The notes beneath the pieces are model-generated. The model saw only the letters and a list, made by a program, of their open reading frames with translations. It ran no database searches and was not told the DNA's origin. Shown here piece after piece: positions 14,529 to 27,700 of a stretch of DNA of 64,000 bases (position 1 is the first letter of the stretch; each line of letters opens with the position of its first letter). Origin of the DNA: Lepturacanthus savala (taxonomy: Eukaryota; Chordata; Actinopteri; Scombriformes; Trichiuridae); assembly GCA_030544235.1 (NCBI GenBank), contig CM060463.1:10639690-10703689 (forward strand). Reading direction: 5' to 3'. The translations under genes and the position numbers were made by a program.

Positions 14529-15171
14529 GCAAATTGGGGGCCCCAGGCGAAGAGGCCCCCCTCATATAATTAAAAGTATGAGGATGTAAAGTAAAGGTCA
14601 CTGGGCAGAAGAAAAACTAACTTCCCCTTTAAACACTTCTTTAGTTCAAAATGAAGATGAAAAGCTAATCGTCACAACGGAACCCAACAGAGAATATGAT
14701 TTCAGATAACACATCTTTCCCAAAATGCCAGAAAAATCAGCACTGTTTATTTAACACGGTTTCAGATATTTTATAAACATATATAGATGACTATGTGTGT
14801 GCGTCTGTGTGTTTGAGAAAGCAAGCAAGTGAGGGTGCATGAGAGAGAGCAAGAGAGTGGGTGAGTGTGTGTGTGAAAAAGAGAGAAAGAGAGAGAGAGA
14901 GTGTGTGAGTGAGCAGTGAATGGCTGTGAGTGTGTCACGTCTGGTCTATTTCATTCCATTTCATTCTGAAAGTAGGGTGTGTGTGTAGGGACAGATAACC
15001 ATGAATTGGGAATTTTAACTACTACTCAAATGTTTCACCATAACATTCAGAATAAGAATAAAATTGACAATGATTTAAATTGTTTCTTTTATATCGATTT
15101 TTTTTTATTTTAGATGGGTTGGGGGGGCCCCCTATTGGGGCCCCAGGCAGCCGCCTAGCTATGCCTCTATA
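14529..15171. mobile_element. Possible non-autonomous hAT-like element bounded by GGGGCCCC motifs
   Basis: Both ends carry a GGGGCCCCAGGC signature: near 14535-14553, followed by GAGGCCCCCC, and at 15121-15165, followed by CAGCCGCCTAGCTATGCCTC. The AGGC(A)GCCGCCTAG string is one I associate with widespread fish hAT-type repeats. The interior holds a GA/GT-rich simple tract (about 14840-14915) and no coding capacity. The two motifs are in direct rather than clean inverted orientation, so the exact termini and class are uncertain. It could also be two separate fragments. Confidence 0.35.
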
Positions 15172-16582
15172 TTAAAATCGCCTATGAATGTCAGTGGTCC
15201 ACAAGTGCCCTGATTACTTGATTATTAATCAAACAAACAGCTAATCAATGAATCATTAATCTAATTGTGTAACTAGGTAAACAAGCAATAATCACCCCTC
15301 TTTCCCTTTACTGAAAGGATTACATGAATAGGCTGATTAACAGTCATTTCTATTTCAATGAGACAGAAGTATGATTGCAAGTATTCTTGTGTTTCTTTTT
15401 CTTTTTTTTAACAGGTAGAGGAGTTTCTATGATGTATGCGATGAAATAAAAACAACCAATCATTATTTAGTTGGTTGCCATTGTTGAATCTAAGAACTTC
15501 CCTTCTAGCTGTTTTAACTCTATGGGTATTAGCATGAGAGAGGTGTGATCACTATAATCAGTTGATTTAACATTTGACTCCAACTGACTTTTAGAGTGTG
15601 TGTGAATATTAAATTGAATATACTGAGAAATAATTAATAATAATCAGGCACACACTTAAGGAATTAGCCCTATTTTAGATGGACTGTCCTTCCCCTTTGC
15701 TTGACATGTAGAAAGCTGAAGTGCCAAGTGGCGCAAAAATTTTTGTTGGAGTTGCGGTAATGAGCTCAGACATTCTTTGGTAGCGTGATGTGATGGGTAA
15801 TGTCACGTGACCATGGTATTTCAGTAATGCGGTTATTGTCACAGCCCTATGTGGCCCTCCTATGGGCAGACAATACTGACAGTAAGCCCGGACCAATCGG
15901 AGTCTAAGACTCTTGTTGTAAAAGTGTCAGAAGGGTCACAGGAGCAAGAAGCAAATGAAGAAAGTGTATAATTACTCTGGGGCTGAGACTCAGACCCCTG
16001 AGCCTGAGGTCAGCTCCAAGGAGTCATTATTCTGCATTAATCCTTGCCCCTCAGAGAAGAGGGAGCTCAGGTTTGATAAGCTATTCAGGAAGTAGCATTT
16101 GGCTTTCTAATCACACAGCCTTTTCTGAATTTCTGAATGGGTAATGGACACCACAGCAGCTTAAGGGGAGAATTCCTGTATTTTCATTTGACGACTTTCA
16201 ATTTTTTAAACTTAATTTTTAACTCAAATTAATTATTAAAAAACGGCACCAACAGCTTTCTCTTTTTGCTTGTCCTCAGATCCATTCAGGTGAAAATGGA
16301 AGACATATTTACACACACTACAATCATCAGGGAAAGTACAACAAACTGGAAGAAACGGGCAAACACATAATGTGGGAAAAAAAGTTTTTAGTGTACCTAT
16401 AACAAATATATACAATATGTGGTATGTTACTGCTTCTCACTCAGCACAACTTGTTACTCCCTCACTAGTGGGAGTAGCAAGGGAATATGTTTAAAAAATT
16501 GTGGGCGATGTGGAGAAAAAAAAAAACATAAACAAAAACTACGGCTCCAGCTGAGGTTTGGATCCTCTGCTGACAGGTTCAA

Positions 16583-16640
16583 GCAGGGCATTTTGCACCC
16601 TAGGCAACCGCCTATGTTGCCTACAGTACGCCAAGGGCTG
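16583..16640. mobile_element. Fragment related to the CCTAGGCAACCGCCTA repeat family
   Basis: Contains CACCCTAGGCAACCGCCTAT, resembling the terminal part of the element that ends near 15171. No second terminus is recognisable. Likely an old remnant. Confidence 0.35.
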
Positions 16641-19600
16641 CCCCTGGGTTAGAGGTTGAGAGTCTAATCACATCTTCAATGCTGCGAGAACTCAGTGGGA
16701 CGTGACAATGATGGACGAGAAAACCTGCATCGCAATCATTATTTTTCCAGCTTCTCAAAAGACACAAACATCTTTCTTGTCCCAGGAGCATTTCAAAGTG
16801 TCTCAGTCTATCTCTGTGGTTCCCCGCGAGTTTGTTTGTCAGGAGGAGAAAGGAGTTATTGTTTCCTATTGTACAGTATAATGTGCTGCTTCTGTCCGTC
16901 CCCTCAGGTAGCATCTGCAGCAGGTTAAGCGACTTAGAACAATATAGCTGTGCTAAGCGGAGCGTGCATAATGGGAGAGTGTGAACTTCCTGTTCTTGCA
17001 TGTCATTGTTTTAGACTTTTCTGTCCATCTATGAAACTATGAATAAACTCCCGTGCATCAGTTATGCTTTTATCCGCAAAACACATACAAACTCAATCTT
17101 TGCCAACAAGGAAATACAATTACTTCTCTGCTTGTATTGAGAAAATATAACTTTAAAGACAGTGCTGTGCATCTCATTCTAGCATTTTCATAATGTGCAT
17201 TTGTATGACCAGCACTGTATGTGAAAGAATTGCAGTATCTCTTGTCCTCACCCCCTCAAGTGTCCCCCCCCCCCTCCGGTTGTATCACAAATGTACCATG
17301 ACAACCTGTCATGCTCGGCTATACACGCCCGCAGCCAAACAGAAGGGTTCATTCCCCATCAGTGATCAGCAGCGAGCGGGCATCTGCGTGCATCTCTTGC
17401 TGAAGGAGTTTACTGCTGCAGCGGCTACATGACAACTCAAAGTGGTAGCATGTGTGCATATTAGGGCATCTGCATGCATGTGTTGAGTGAACGGACGCAT
17501 ATGTGTGGGTGTGTGTGTTTGTGTGTGCATGGGATTTCCAGCGTATGTGTGTGTTTATGTCCATACTGTGGCTGAGGGCTTACATGTCTCATACACTGGG
17601 ATAAAGGCAGTGGTGCAGTGATGAGCGCCTAATCTGAGTGCATGTGATCGGCCCGGCGAGGCTGTAGAGATATGAGCGTTTGACTTGTTAAAAGGGATGT
17701 TCTTCACTAAGAGCCTTGTTGGCCCTGACATAACTGGGACATAGTTCTCCTTGTCAAAGCTAATAATCAATTCCCACAACAGGGATAATCTGACAGCAGA
17801 CCCCCGCCGAGCGTGACGCCTCCCGATGCAGGCTGTCGTCACATCCCCTAAATATTAATAACGACCAAAAACAGCGACTGATAACGACTGGAATAACCCC
17901 GTGCGGCCTTTACTCACAAGGTAGTAAACACTCGACAATGGGGATGATGTTCAGCGTGCGCTTTGATGTTAAAGTTTGATGCTAATGACGGATAATGCAG
18001 CACATCGGGGAGACTGCCCGTTTCTGCAAATTTGGCCAAAGATAAAGGAGTGTTCACTCCTCCAGGCTCTGTATGTGTGCCCAAACCAAATGCCCGCCCA
18101 AGATATACTTTTGATTTGTTGTATCAGGGCACTGGCGATGTGTTTTTTTGGTTTTGTATTTTTTTGTGGGCACATAACCCGTGTATTGTACAGTGGCGGC
18201 AGTTGTCCCCCAAGGGGGGGTGGTGAGATGAGCTGGGCTGTGGCATCATCCCTCATCTGGATGGGACATTAATAACGCCGGGACCTGGGGAGAAGGCTCC
18301 ATCTGGGCCAGACTGGTGCGATGCAGAGGGGACAGTCCACTGACTCCACAAGTCTATAATCCCTCACATAGTGCAATGGCAGCCCACGGGCACAGGTGAC
18401 AAACACGTGCTACTTTATGGTGTAGATTCCCCAAATAATCTAAACCCTCCAACAGAATCCTCCCCCCGCCCGTATCCGTTCGTTTCCACGCTTACACGAA
18501 GATCCCTTAATTAAATGGTGCGTTCGCAAGACATGACACTTCCGACTACAAATGAGCTCTTGAATAATCGCATGATTATTGAGTCTGCCCTTCAGCTCTT
18601 ATCCTGTGGCGGCTTCTCTGTTAAATAAATAACAAATAGCCTGTTTGACTGCCAGGCAGATGAAAATCATCCAAGTGCGGAAGTAAAGGCTCTAAATAAA
18701 GAAAAGCCGTCTATTAAGAGTTCAGGTCATCTTTCAGGTGACTGCTGTGATGCTGTTAGTGGTGCTGCTGAGTGGCTTGTCATTTTCATTTTTATCACCA
18801 CTCAATATATCTGTGCTTGTTAATCAATGCACTAATGGCATTCTCTTGGAGCCTGAAGCTTAAAGGCAGGAAGTGTTAACAGCATCTCCTACTCCTCCAC
18901 CTCAATGCCTCAGTCTGTGCAATGTGCTTTTTTATGTGTCTATCTTTGTCCAACTTCATCCTTGCAACTTTGGATTTCTAAAAAAGGCCCGACGCCTCAA
19001 GTTACAATTACAAATATCCAGCTATCTCTCCAAGTTCCTGATTCCCTAGTTGGAATCTCCATCTAGAATATTTTGCCTCATTTAGAAATCCTTAACCGAG
19101 GCACACCTTATAATAAGAAGAGAAAAGGGGAGAGAGAGTGAGACAGATGTGCGTCAAAAAGTGTACCCGACATATTTTTTGCTTTAAGTATGTGCACATT
19201 TTTCCAGCTGTTCAGCACCACTGGGGATCAAATTGAACAATTTGTAATGAAAAAATGTGTAGGATGCTGTAGATTAAGTATTGTCAGCATGGGAATGCAT
19301 CATAGAATAAAATGCTATTTACAGACACAAGGTACATACACACGTAGATTCTCTGTATACTTTTTTTAAAAAATTAATCATTCAGGGTTTATATATATAA
19401 TTAATTGAGATACATAGACCAACTCTTTGTTTTTACAAGACAAACTTTTACTTTTATATTACTGAATTTAAAACTTCTGCTTCCAAGCAAATACACTGTG
19501 ACAACTATAATTATTTTTATTATTATCTTGGTAGGGGTGTTCTCAACTACTTGTAAAATGTTCTCTTACCTAAGAGATGTTAAAACTTGAAGTGTCACTG

Positions 19601-19689
19601 ATTGTCACATCTCAAATGATGTGAAGTTTGTGTGTCTGCTTTTGACCAAGACAGTAAAACACAAGCAGGAATCTTTGATCTCACACCCC

Positions 19690-19812
19690 AAGTCCAACCC
19701 AAAATACTGAGTACCCCAATACTAAATACCAATTTTTACAGTCTTTGGTATGACCCGGCATTGAACCCTCAACCTCCCAGTCTCAGGGCAGAGTAGGCCA
19801 CTGAGCTGAGAA
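19690..19812 (-). mobile_element. tRNA-derived SINE remnant
   Basis: Read on the minus strand, the head shows CTCAGTGGCCTACTCTGCCC (A-box-like, near 19791-19809), then CTGGGAGGTTGAGGGTTCAA and TGCC (B-box-like, near 19755-19770). These are the spacing and sequence of an RNA polymerase III promoter from a tRNA-type SINE. I recognise this type of head from fish genomes. The body to the left is degenerate and the 3' limit is approximate. It is not a functional tRNA gene: no acceptor-stem pairing or anticodon arm is evident. Confidence 0.5.
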
Positions 19813-22073
19813 GGAGTGCACAGAAGTAAACCTTGGTAAAACCCAGAAATCAATGTATTCTAACAAAATAGGAACACATCTTGGATAAGATCAAAACCAG
19901 GAGGAAATTTGATTGTGTATATATATCACTTACATGAGGCCCATGTGCCTGTTTTTTTCTGTGCAAGTACAAGGCTGTCTGCTCAAAAAGTGAGATGCAG
20001 CTCAAGGTCAGAACTCAGTAAATGTTTCATTCAGGAGATGTCTCCACCACAGAGCAAACAGAACATCGGTTTCTTCAAGAAACAATGTCTCAAGGACTAT
20101 AGACTCTTTCAAGCAAGTTTTCATCAAACCAGAAGAAAGTTACTTTGTGTCATCCCTGGCTCATCTCTAATTCATATTCCCGGATCTTCCTGAGTGTCAG
20201 CTGTGGCTAACCAACCCTGTGAAACCCACTGAGCAGGCCTGTCTGGCCCGTCATGTAACATCCCTCATAATGAAGATATTTTGGTGTCATTTTTGTGCAA
20301 GAGGGCAGTCAGAGAGATGACTTTGATCTCTTGTGAAGGTGGAGGTGAAAAGATCTAGACTGAGGAGCAATAAATGAGCTCCGTGGAGTGAAGGGGGCAT
20401 CGCAGTTCCGTCTCAGTAGACTTGTGACTTCCTGCCGGCCTTTTTTTTTTTTTTTGCTCCATGGAGCCGTCTCCGCTTGATTGTTTTCCTCAGCTGAGGT
20501 AAATCAGGTGCACTAGCCTGGAGCTTCCCTGACTTGTGTTTATTAGTTATTCATTTCCATCAGCCCTATCCGCCTCAGGCAATGTGATCTGCAATGTGCT
20601 CCTTGCTCAGGTGTTCAACAGCCCAACTGGATCATCCTCTATCTCTCATGATGCCCAGCAGCACAGCACTACAAGGTTCTTAATGGTTGAATGCAGTTTT
20701 ATTATTAACAAATCCACAGAGATACAGTAGAGAAAGCTGGATGTCCTTTTATGCTACGTCTGAGTCTGTGTTGTAAATAAGTGTTTTTAAAATGATTAAC
20801 CTAAATATAACCCCACCTGGAAACCATATTTTGTTCTCAACATATAGTGTTAATCTCTGACATGTTGGTGCTATAGCTGCAGTGATGTAGAATGAGTCAG
20901 AGAAATCTCTTTCGCAATAATTAATTCTACAATCAATACGGTTGCCCACGCATGTATCTTCATAGTAGTGCTTTAAAAAAAAAAATCTAAACAGAATGAT
21001 AGCTATGATATTTACTCCTCAGGTTTCAATCCATATTCTCACTTAGGGTTTCTCCATTTCCCTTCAATCGTTAAAACACATTTCCTGAAAGTGTGGCACA
21101 ATTTCCCAAAAACTTTGGACACAAAAATGCTTGAGTGAACCATTTTTTTTCAAAACTCCATATATCTCTTGCCAAATGAAACACTACACTCAAAACCATG
21201 AACTAACCGTCTCAAAACTGATTAAATGTTTCATTGTTTCCAATGAATTTCCAACAATTTTATGCTACATACAATAAAATGTGTAATATAACACTATGAA
21301 TATATTGTATAAATATTGAAACACTCATTGTATCATAATAGGATACAGTGCACATTTGTCTATCCAATGATCTCCAGCAATGATCTCCAGCATAAACCAC
21401 TTATCTCTACCATAAACAAGTCTGACAACCAGTGAGTCAGAAAGAAACCTAAGAAAGAGTCTTTTTACTGTATATACCAGGAATACTAGGATACTAAGAA
21501 ATACCTATTTTCCTGCATACTGTATACACTTTAATATGTATGCAGGATTTCCCTAAAAATAATAGACAAATGTAATCTCTCAGTATGACTTATGACCCAC
21601 CTATGCCTGTGCTTTCTACTTTTCTCATTGTGTTGGTATATTTCGGGATGACATGGGAACAAACAATGAGAAAAGTAAGAAATACAGGCAGCAGGGTGTC
21701 TGCACACACCGCCACACACTACTGGTGGATCAAAAGAGATGATTGATTGATTGATTACTGCATATTCTGCCTTCAAAAATTAATAATAATGAAAAACAGG
21801 TAGAAAAAGGAAACATTTTCTACACAGTTTTATAGATTGAAATATAGATCATGACCTTGTGACAGCAAAAATATATAAACAGTATTTTGATGGCAGTGGC
21901 ATATGACAGATGTTCATATGCTAGCTGGGTGTATTGTGTTAGTGGAAAGAATCCCATCATGGTTTTCATTGCAGTGGTTTTATTCTGCAAGATATTTCAG
22001 GAGTTTTGACAAAAAAAAAGCACTATTGAATTTAGAGTTTTGAGAAACTGAGCTATAGTTATAGATGTGTGTA

Positions 22074-22078
<5 letters not shown>

Positions 22079-22168
<90 letters not shown>
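22079..22168. repeat. (TA)n dinucleotide tract, about 90 bp
   Basis: An uninterrupted alternation of T and A for roughly 45 units, perfectly self-complementary and prone to cruciform formation and length variation. It lies about 280 bp from the end of the tafa1 exon at 22447-22587, within the following intron. Confidence 0.97.
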
Positions 22169-22172
<4 letters not shown>

Positions 22173-22446
22173 CAATTATAATTGCAATTTATTCTTTATT
22201 TGTCATATTTGTTACCAGTCTTCCAGTGACATCTTGATATATGACAGTGACATACAGTATTTAATGTTCCTTTAAAAATAGATACTTTGACAGAAATATG
22301 CAACATGGTCCTTTAACAGTATAGAATTACTAACTACTAATGGAGGAGGCACAGATCAGACAGCATTGGACATGTTTTTCCCCTCATAGGAGCACTGGGT
22401 AATATATGGCAGAAACACGATATGAAAGCACTTGAGATTTCCTCAC

Positions 22447-22587
22447 CATCCACACAGGAGGGTTTGTTGCGCGTCGTCCCGGCCACTTTCCCCGGTAAAC
22501 AGGAGCACTTGACCGTCTGCGAACGCTCCTCGATACGGTTCTTGTTACAGCATCGGTGGGCGGCGATCACCTCACACGTACCTCCCT
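22447..22587 (-). CDS. tafa1: tafa1 exon: first cysteine block of the TAFA domain
   Basis: A 141-bp exon on the minus strand with acceptor CTGTCTGCAG and donor GATG|GTGAGG. It starts by completing a split codon (AG, giving Glu if the previous exon ends in G) and ends one base into the next codon; the 10021-10145 exon supplies the other two bases (GCA, Ala). It encodes GGTCEVIAAHRCCNKNRIEE, then RSQTVKCSCLPGKVAGTT, then PSCVD, essentially identical to the mature N-terminal half of vertebrate TAFA1. It contributes six of the ten conserved cysteines, including the CC pair. The signal peptide must come from an upstream exon to the right, which I could not find in the window. EVIAAHRCC rather than EVVALHRCC argues for TAFA1 over TAFA2. 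Confidence 0.97.
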
Positions 22588-23310
22588 CTGCAGACAGACA
22601 GGCACACACACAGGGACACGGTCAGTATAGAGGCATCCGCATGTACCATAGGGCTCCTGTGAGTTGTGGATGTGCTTTTAATTTCAACAATCCTAATAAA
22701 CAATAATAAACATAATGTGAATGAAAGATAATAGGCTTAGGGAAACTCCTCTGCCTCGCGTCATATCATTTGAGGCCCATTGGCACAATTAGTGGGCAAT
22801 AGCAATCGTAAGTCTATGTAACGAATTGGCCCTCGAGTCATGTCAATTATGTCATCCGATTGCCTCTTGCTCAGTGCTGCCTGCTGTCTTTACTCCACAC
22901 CAATCGGCCTATGATGCTCATTAACTCAGCCCTTCCTGTGCATTTTTGATCTCTCATAATTATCAAGATAATTAAAATCATCTTTTGTCCCTTTTTCGTC
23001 TTTTTTACATCTGAGAGTCATGAGACTTAGATGGCTTTACACCTTTGACCCTCGTGCCTTACGCAATATCGTCTTTGGTTATACCACATTGAAATATTAG
23101 CTGCAAAGCATGGGATACATCATTCAAAGCAAATACTGTACAATCGGTCCCAGACTGAAAAAAGAGGATGTCCGAAAAAAAAAAATCAGTGAAAAGAGAA
23201 GGTGATATGTGCCGATGGTGGTGCTGGGTCAAAAATAACAATAGGGAGGGTTGCCCAGGGGAAGGAGAGGTGGTGATGGAGCTGAGGGAGATCCTAGAAT
23301 GAGTGAGACA

Positions 23311-23334
23311 GGGAGGGAGAGAGCAGGAGAGAGG

Positions 23335-23365
<31 letters not shown>

Positions 23366-23366
23366 C
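23311..23366. repeat. GA-rich purine tract
   Basis: Interrupted (GGGA)/(GA)n array. Minus-strand frames read it as Ser/Leu strings, which are artefacts. Confidence 0.9.
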
Positions 23367-23610
23367 TAGAGGACAAGGTGTGTCTGGCTGCCAGGGTCTG
23401 GCCATGCCAGTGAGTAATGAGGGAGCCACTGGAAGTGCCCCCGTCACACAATTATAAAGCAAGGGGCTAATGCAGCCAGCGGAGCTGCAGGAGAGAGGCC
23501 CTCCATCACCGCACTCCCCTTTCCTTATGCCCCAGGAAAATCTCTTTATCTTCCCTTGACAGCCACCGCAACAGACACCAGCATCCAACAATTAAACAGG
23601 AGCTCATCCC

Positions 23611-23672
23611 AGAGGGAGAGGAGAGGAGAGGAGAGAGGAGAGGAGAAGAGAGGAGAAGAGAGGAGAGGAGAG
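23611..23672. repeat. (GGAGA)n minisatellite-like purine tract
   Basis: Repeated GGAGA/GGAGAA units, about 60 bp, pure purine on the plus strand and therefore triplex-prone. Confidence 0.9.
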
Positions 23673-24394
23673 CAGAAGCTTGACGCCCTCCTCTTAAATC
23701 TACCAAATAGATGTAAAAAGAAGGGGAGGCAACCAACTGCCACATTCCATTTAGTTTGTGCCTTATTTCACTCGGCCGTACCACATTTTAAAGAGGACAC
23801 GCTGCCATGGTGAGAAGGTGCATTTGCTTCCACTGGCATGACAACAACCGGTGTGTATTTCTCCAGCTGGGTTGGTTGTGCAAATGTTTGAAATGGCTCG
23901 GGTCATGAATTACGGAACTGAACTCCCAGCAGCTCAGACAAGTTTGGCTACAGTTTTCTTCTCCCATTCCCATCAACGTCTGCCGTGGCCAGACCAAAGG
24001 CCGCAGAGTCCTGGATTAAAAGGCAAACATTTGCGGTCCTGCCGGACTGTTCTGTCATGCAGTATTAATGTCACTCTCTCAGCGCTTGTTCTTAGATATT
24101 TCTGGGCAGGAGGAGGCAGAACACAGACTAAGTGAGGAGAGAAATCCCTTGAGTGTGCTAAAACCACAAACCCCACAATGTGTTGGCTTGTTGAATATTT
24201 TACCCACCGCTTTCCCGACCTGTAGACTTGCTTTCAAGTCAAAATTGATCTCTGAATAAGTGAGAGGTTGCATCACAGAATATTAAATGGTGTTGAATCC
24301 AAACCTCTGAAAGGTTCTACATATGGTGCAAAGGTTATAATTGTAGAGGTGTAACCTGAAGACATCTTACAAAGGACAAGGGACAATGAAAGGC

Positions 24395-24715
24395 AATGCT
24401 ATAATAGTAATAATAGTAATAATAATCATAATGATAACACTTTTCTAAAGATTTTACATAGAGGGCAAAAGAAAGAGCAAGAAAATAAATAAAAATAAAT
24501 AATAAATAAAACAAATAGAACATTTTTCCAAAAAGCAAACTTGAAAAACTTTATGGAAGAAATCATGAAATGGAGGAAAATGAGAGAAAAGGAACAGTGG
24601 TTTGCAGGTGAAAGCGGATTTGGAAGTGTACCAGGAGAAGGCTGTGCCAGTTATACCACGAGAGAGTAGGATGGAGTGGTCGATGGTGTCGAAGGCAGCT
24701 CTTGTAATATTTGCA
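24395..24715. repeat. Degenerate dispersed repeat (TAA-rich plus CACTTTTCTAAA motif)
   Basis: TAATAATA-rich sequence followed by ACACTTTTCTAAAGATTTTA. It resembles the common fish repeat in which a TTTATTTATATAGCACTTTTC-like string precedes GTGCTTTACA. Further right, GAGTGGTCGATGGTGTCGAA resembles another frequently repeated fish sequence. The assignment is from memory of such repeats; the class is undetermined. Confidence 0.4.
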
Positions 24716-27700
24716 TCACCCGTGAGTGAGTGTTACATGCCTTTTCCTGAAGGCAACTTCTTTTTGGGTTCTTATGTTACAGAAACATATCATTCGTTAT
24801 ATACTCAGATTGGTAGGTAACCTGATAGCCACTAGTCATAGCCACTTCAATCAAGAAACTGATCACATTCATTTTTAACTGGTTATGTAGTTAAATGTAA
24901 CAGAGAAGACTCCCCTCTTTGAGGAAGCTTTCATCTGCGCAGCAACAGGGAATCTACTGGGAGAACAAATTGCCTGTAACAAAATAGTACGAAATCAAGG
25001 ACAGATACAAGCATAAATTAGAGTTTAGCAAATCAACAATACCAAAGCTTTAATCACATAACATATTGGGCTGCCAGAGGGAGTTGCCACAGCAAAGATT
25101 ATTGGTATGACAATATCAGAAGAGTCATAGTGAGAACTGACAGGTTACACAGGACACCTACTACACTTGTATAGATGGGATATGATGTTAAATCAGTGGC
25201 TGATTGAAGAGATGACGCATGTGATATCTGGCAAAACCACAAAAGCTGATGCAAGCTTACCTTAAGCATTTGATCAGAACTAATTCTATACCCCATTCTA
25301 GGTGTTGAGCAGACTAGTGTATCAGTTCTGAGTGGACAATCATTAAGTTACACTTTTGAAGCAGGATCATCATTATAGATTAGGTTTAGAAGGGAGCCCA
25401 CTACTAAAGTAAGGCTAACAACTAGTCATTATTATTGGTACAGGATGTAGGGGTCCAATCATGGACAGTAGGTGAGAGCTACTTCCAGCTGTTCCAGCAT
25501 GAGGTCACAACTTTAACTTCATTATAACTTTCTTCTGAATTTATAACAACCCTTAAAAATATAACATGTGTTGTAAATGTTCTTTAAATGCTTAAAAAAT
25601 ACATGATTTGTAGGGTGAATATAATAGTGCAATAGTTTTATATTTGTTCAGCATGTTTTTTTTTAACTTGTCTGACTAAATATAATGAAGTAGGAAATAA
25701 ATCATTGATAATTAAAGATTGTTAAAGTCATTATTATTATGGATTTGGGAAAATCCCCAACACACACATATGCACATGTCTGTGTGTGTGCGTGTGTATC
25801 AGCAGTGGGGTGAAGTCCAGCCATCAGCCAGGTGGACATTAGGCGTGATCACTATGAACCATCTGGTATATCTGGAGAGAGCAGTGTAAAAGGCTTCACG
25901 ATGACTGTACTGGGCCAGTCACGAGAGCCACTTAAACAACAAATGGCCACTTGGACTAGAAAATAATCCCATTCAGGTAGCATGGAGCTCACAGTGGGGT
26001 GAATTACCATCCATTATCAGTCGGAATTTTGCCTGTGTCCATATGAGATTGTTTATGCATATGACATCTGGTAGTACTTAATAACAATGTTCTGCTCAAG
26101 TGCCTGGTAGTAACTGTGTGTTCCAGGTGCATCAGGGTTCACAACAACTTGAGACGTGACTGCAGCTTGTGATGGATGTTATGCTTGGAGCCTGTCAGGC
26201 AGCAAAAAGGGGTTAAACCAACCTGCTAAGATGGAGTGGGTAGCTGTGCACTCCAGCCTTTGGTGAGGGGAGGTGAAGGGCATCGATGGGACCATCGACT
26301 GGCCATTTTTCTCTTGGCGGCCAACAGTGACAGCAGCCATTAAATGACTGGATGAGGTGATTATGTATAAGGAAATCAATGCTTTATTGTTTTCAGCTTA
26401 GCCCAACGGCCAATTAGGAGCTTTTAATGAGGGAAGGTAAAACGTAGAGATAGATAGGGGAGCCGAAGACAAAAAAGTCACACTTCATATTAGATTTTTC
26501 CAGCAGAATTCAGAGTTTGAGATTCACAGCGTGAAAAGTTTCCCTTTGGAATATCTATAATGCAAAGATGTACATATAAATTAATGTTATGCATCCAGAC
26601 ACATACATGTAACCCAAACACATACAGTAGATTGATCATTGTTAAGAACTACAGCAGCCATCCCCATGACTACCATGGGTTTCATTATGTCTGTATATTA
26701 ACTCAAGGTCAAAATAATGTGTTTACATATTTATTCAGCGACATCAATCGACTCCAGCGCACAGAAGTGAGAGTGATGCTTTTCTTTTATGTTCTGAGTG
26801 ACAAAAAAAGGTACTGGCAACTGATTGCCTTCTGATCTCATTGCATCTGGCAGTGTTTTGATGCAGAAATATACAGGTGCTTGGTGACAATGTGACCGTG
26901 AGAATCAACAACAACAACAACTTGGATCAGCTTCAGCGTTAACAGCACTAATCTATGCAAAGCGGCCAGGAGCAGTAATCACTGGCCCACCATCAGCAAG
27001 CATTTCTGCCATCTTCTCTCTTTCTAACACTTTAGACTTAAGCCTCTCAAGGCACAACACCTTAATCAGTGCACATTTCTGCATACTGGAACGCTGGTTT
27101 TTGTTTTGTCAGAAAGGCAGCTGCTACATCAACCATCCAGTCTGGTTTTCTTCATTGTTTCTCCTTCTCTGTGGGCTCGTTTTCATTCCCAAGTGCCTCT
27201 GTATCACTGACAGCTATCCGGTGGCTAAGTACTTCTAATTGTCAATTTACATCTCAGGTGGCAACAAGAACGATGGTTCCTAATGTTGGAAAATAAATGT
27301 AAACGTGCTGAAGTAGGAAATTTACATATGGCACACAGGTCTCATTCCAGAAGCCGAATGAGAGCTGCATTTCAAATTATTGATGAAAATGATGCATATT
27401 TGGAAGACAAATTGAGAACCTCGCATAGTTTTTTTTTTGTCTAGAACAAATCTTTGCATGTTGCGCCAAAGAAGTAAATGGAAATTACTCACAAAGTTTT
27501 ATTATGCAGCAGATTGTTTAGTGAGTTGCTTTATTTCTGTCAACTTTTGGGCTACGAACTCATGCATAATGGAAGTGACCCTTTTCCGTTACTTGTGAGA
27601 CATTGTTTTAAACACAACAAAAATAGATCTGATTGAAACATTCGGAAATAAGGAATAAAACTATATTCCGTTTGTCCCGATTTGTTTTATGTTTTTCAGA

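Larger units (their letters stand above)
10146..22446 (-). other. tafa1: tafa1 intron between the two cysteine exons
   Basis: 12.3 kb intron with a GT donor next to 22447 and an AG acceptor next to 10145 (minus strand). I see no exon in it. It contains CA/TG microsatellites, a GGGGCCCC-ended dispersed element (14529-15171), a related fragment near 16.6 kb, a tRNA-type SINE remnant (about 19.7-19.8 kb) and a long AT dinucleotide tract (22079-22168). Confidence 0.85.

Noticed and set aside
21042..22060. Possible old DNA transposon between 21.05 and 22.06 kb (TTTTGAG/CTCAAAA motifs at both sides)
   Set aside because: I could not establish matching termini or a target-site duplication; the shared motifs are short and AT-rich.
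23059..23813. Ser/Leu-rich and Arg/Glu-rich frames on both strands
   Set aside because: Translations of the GA and GGAGA simple repeats.
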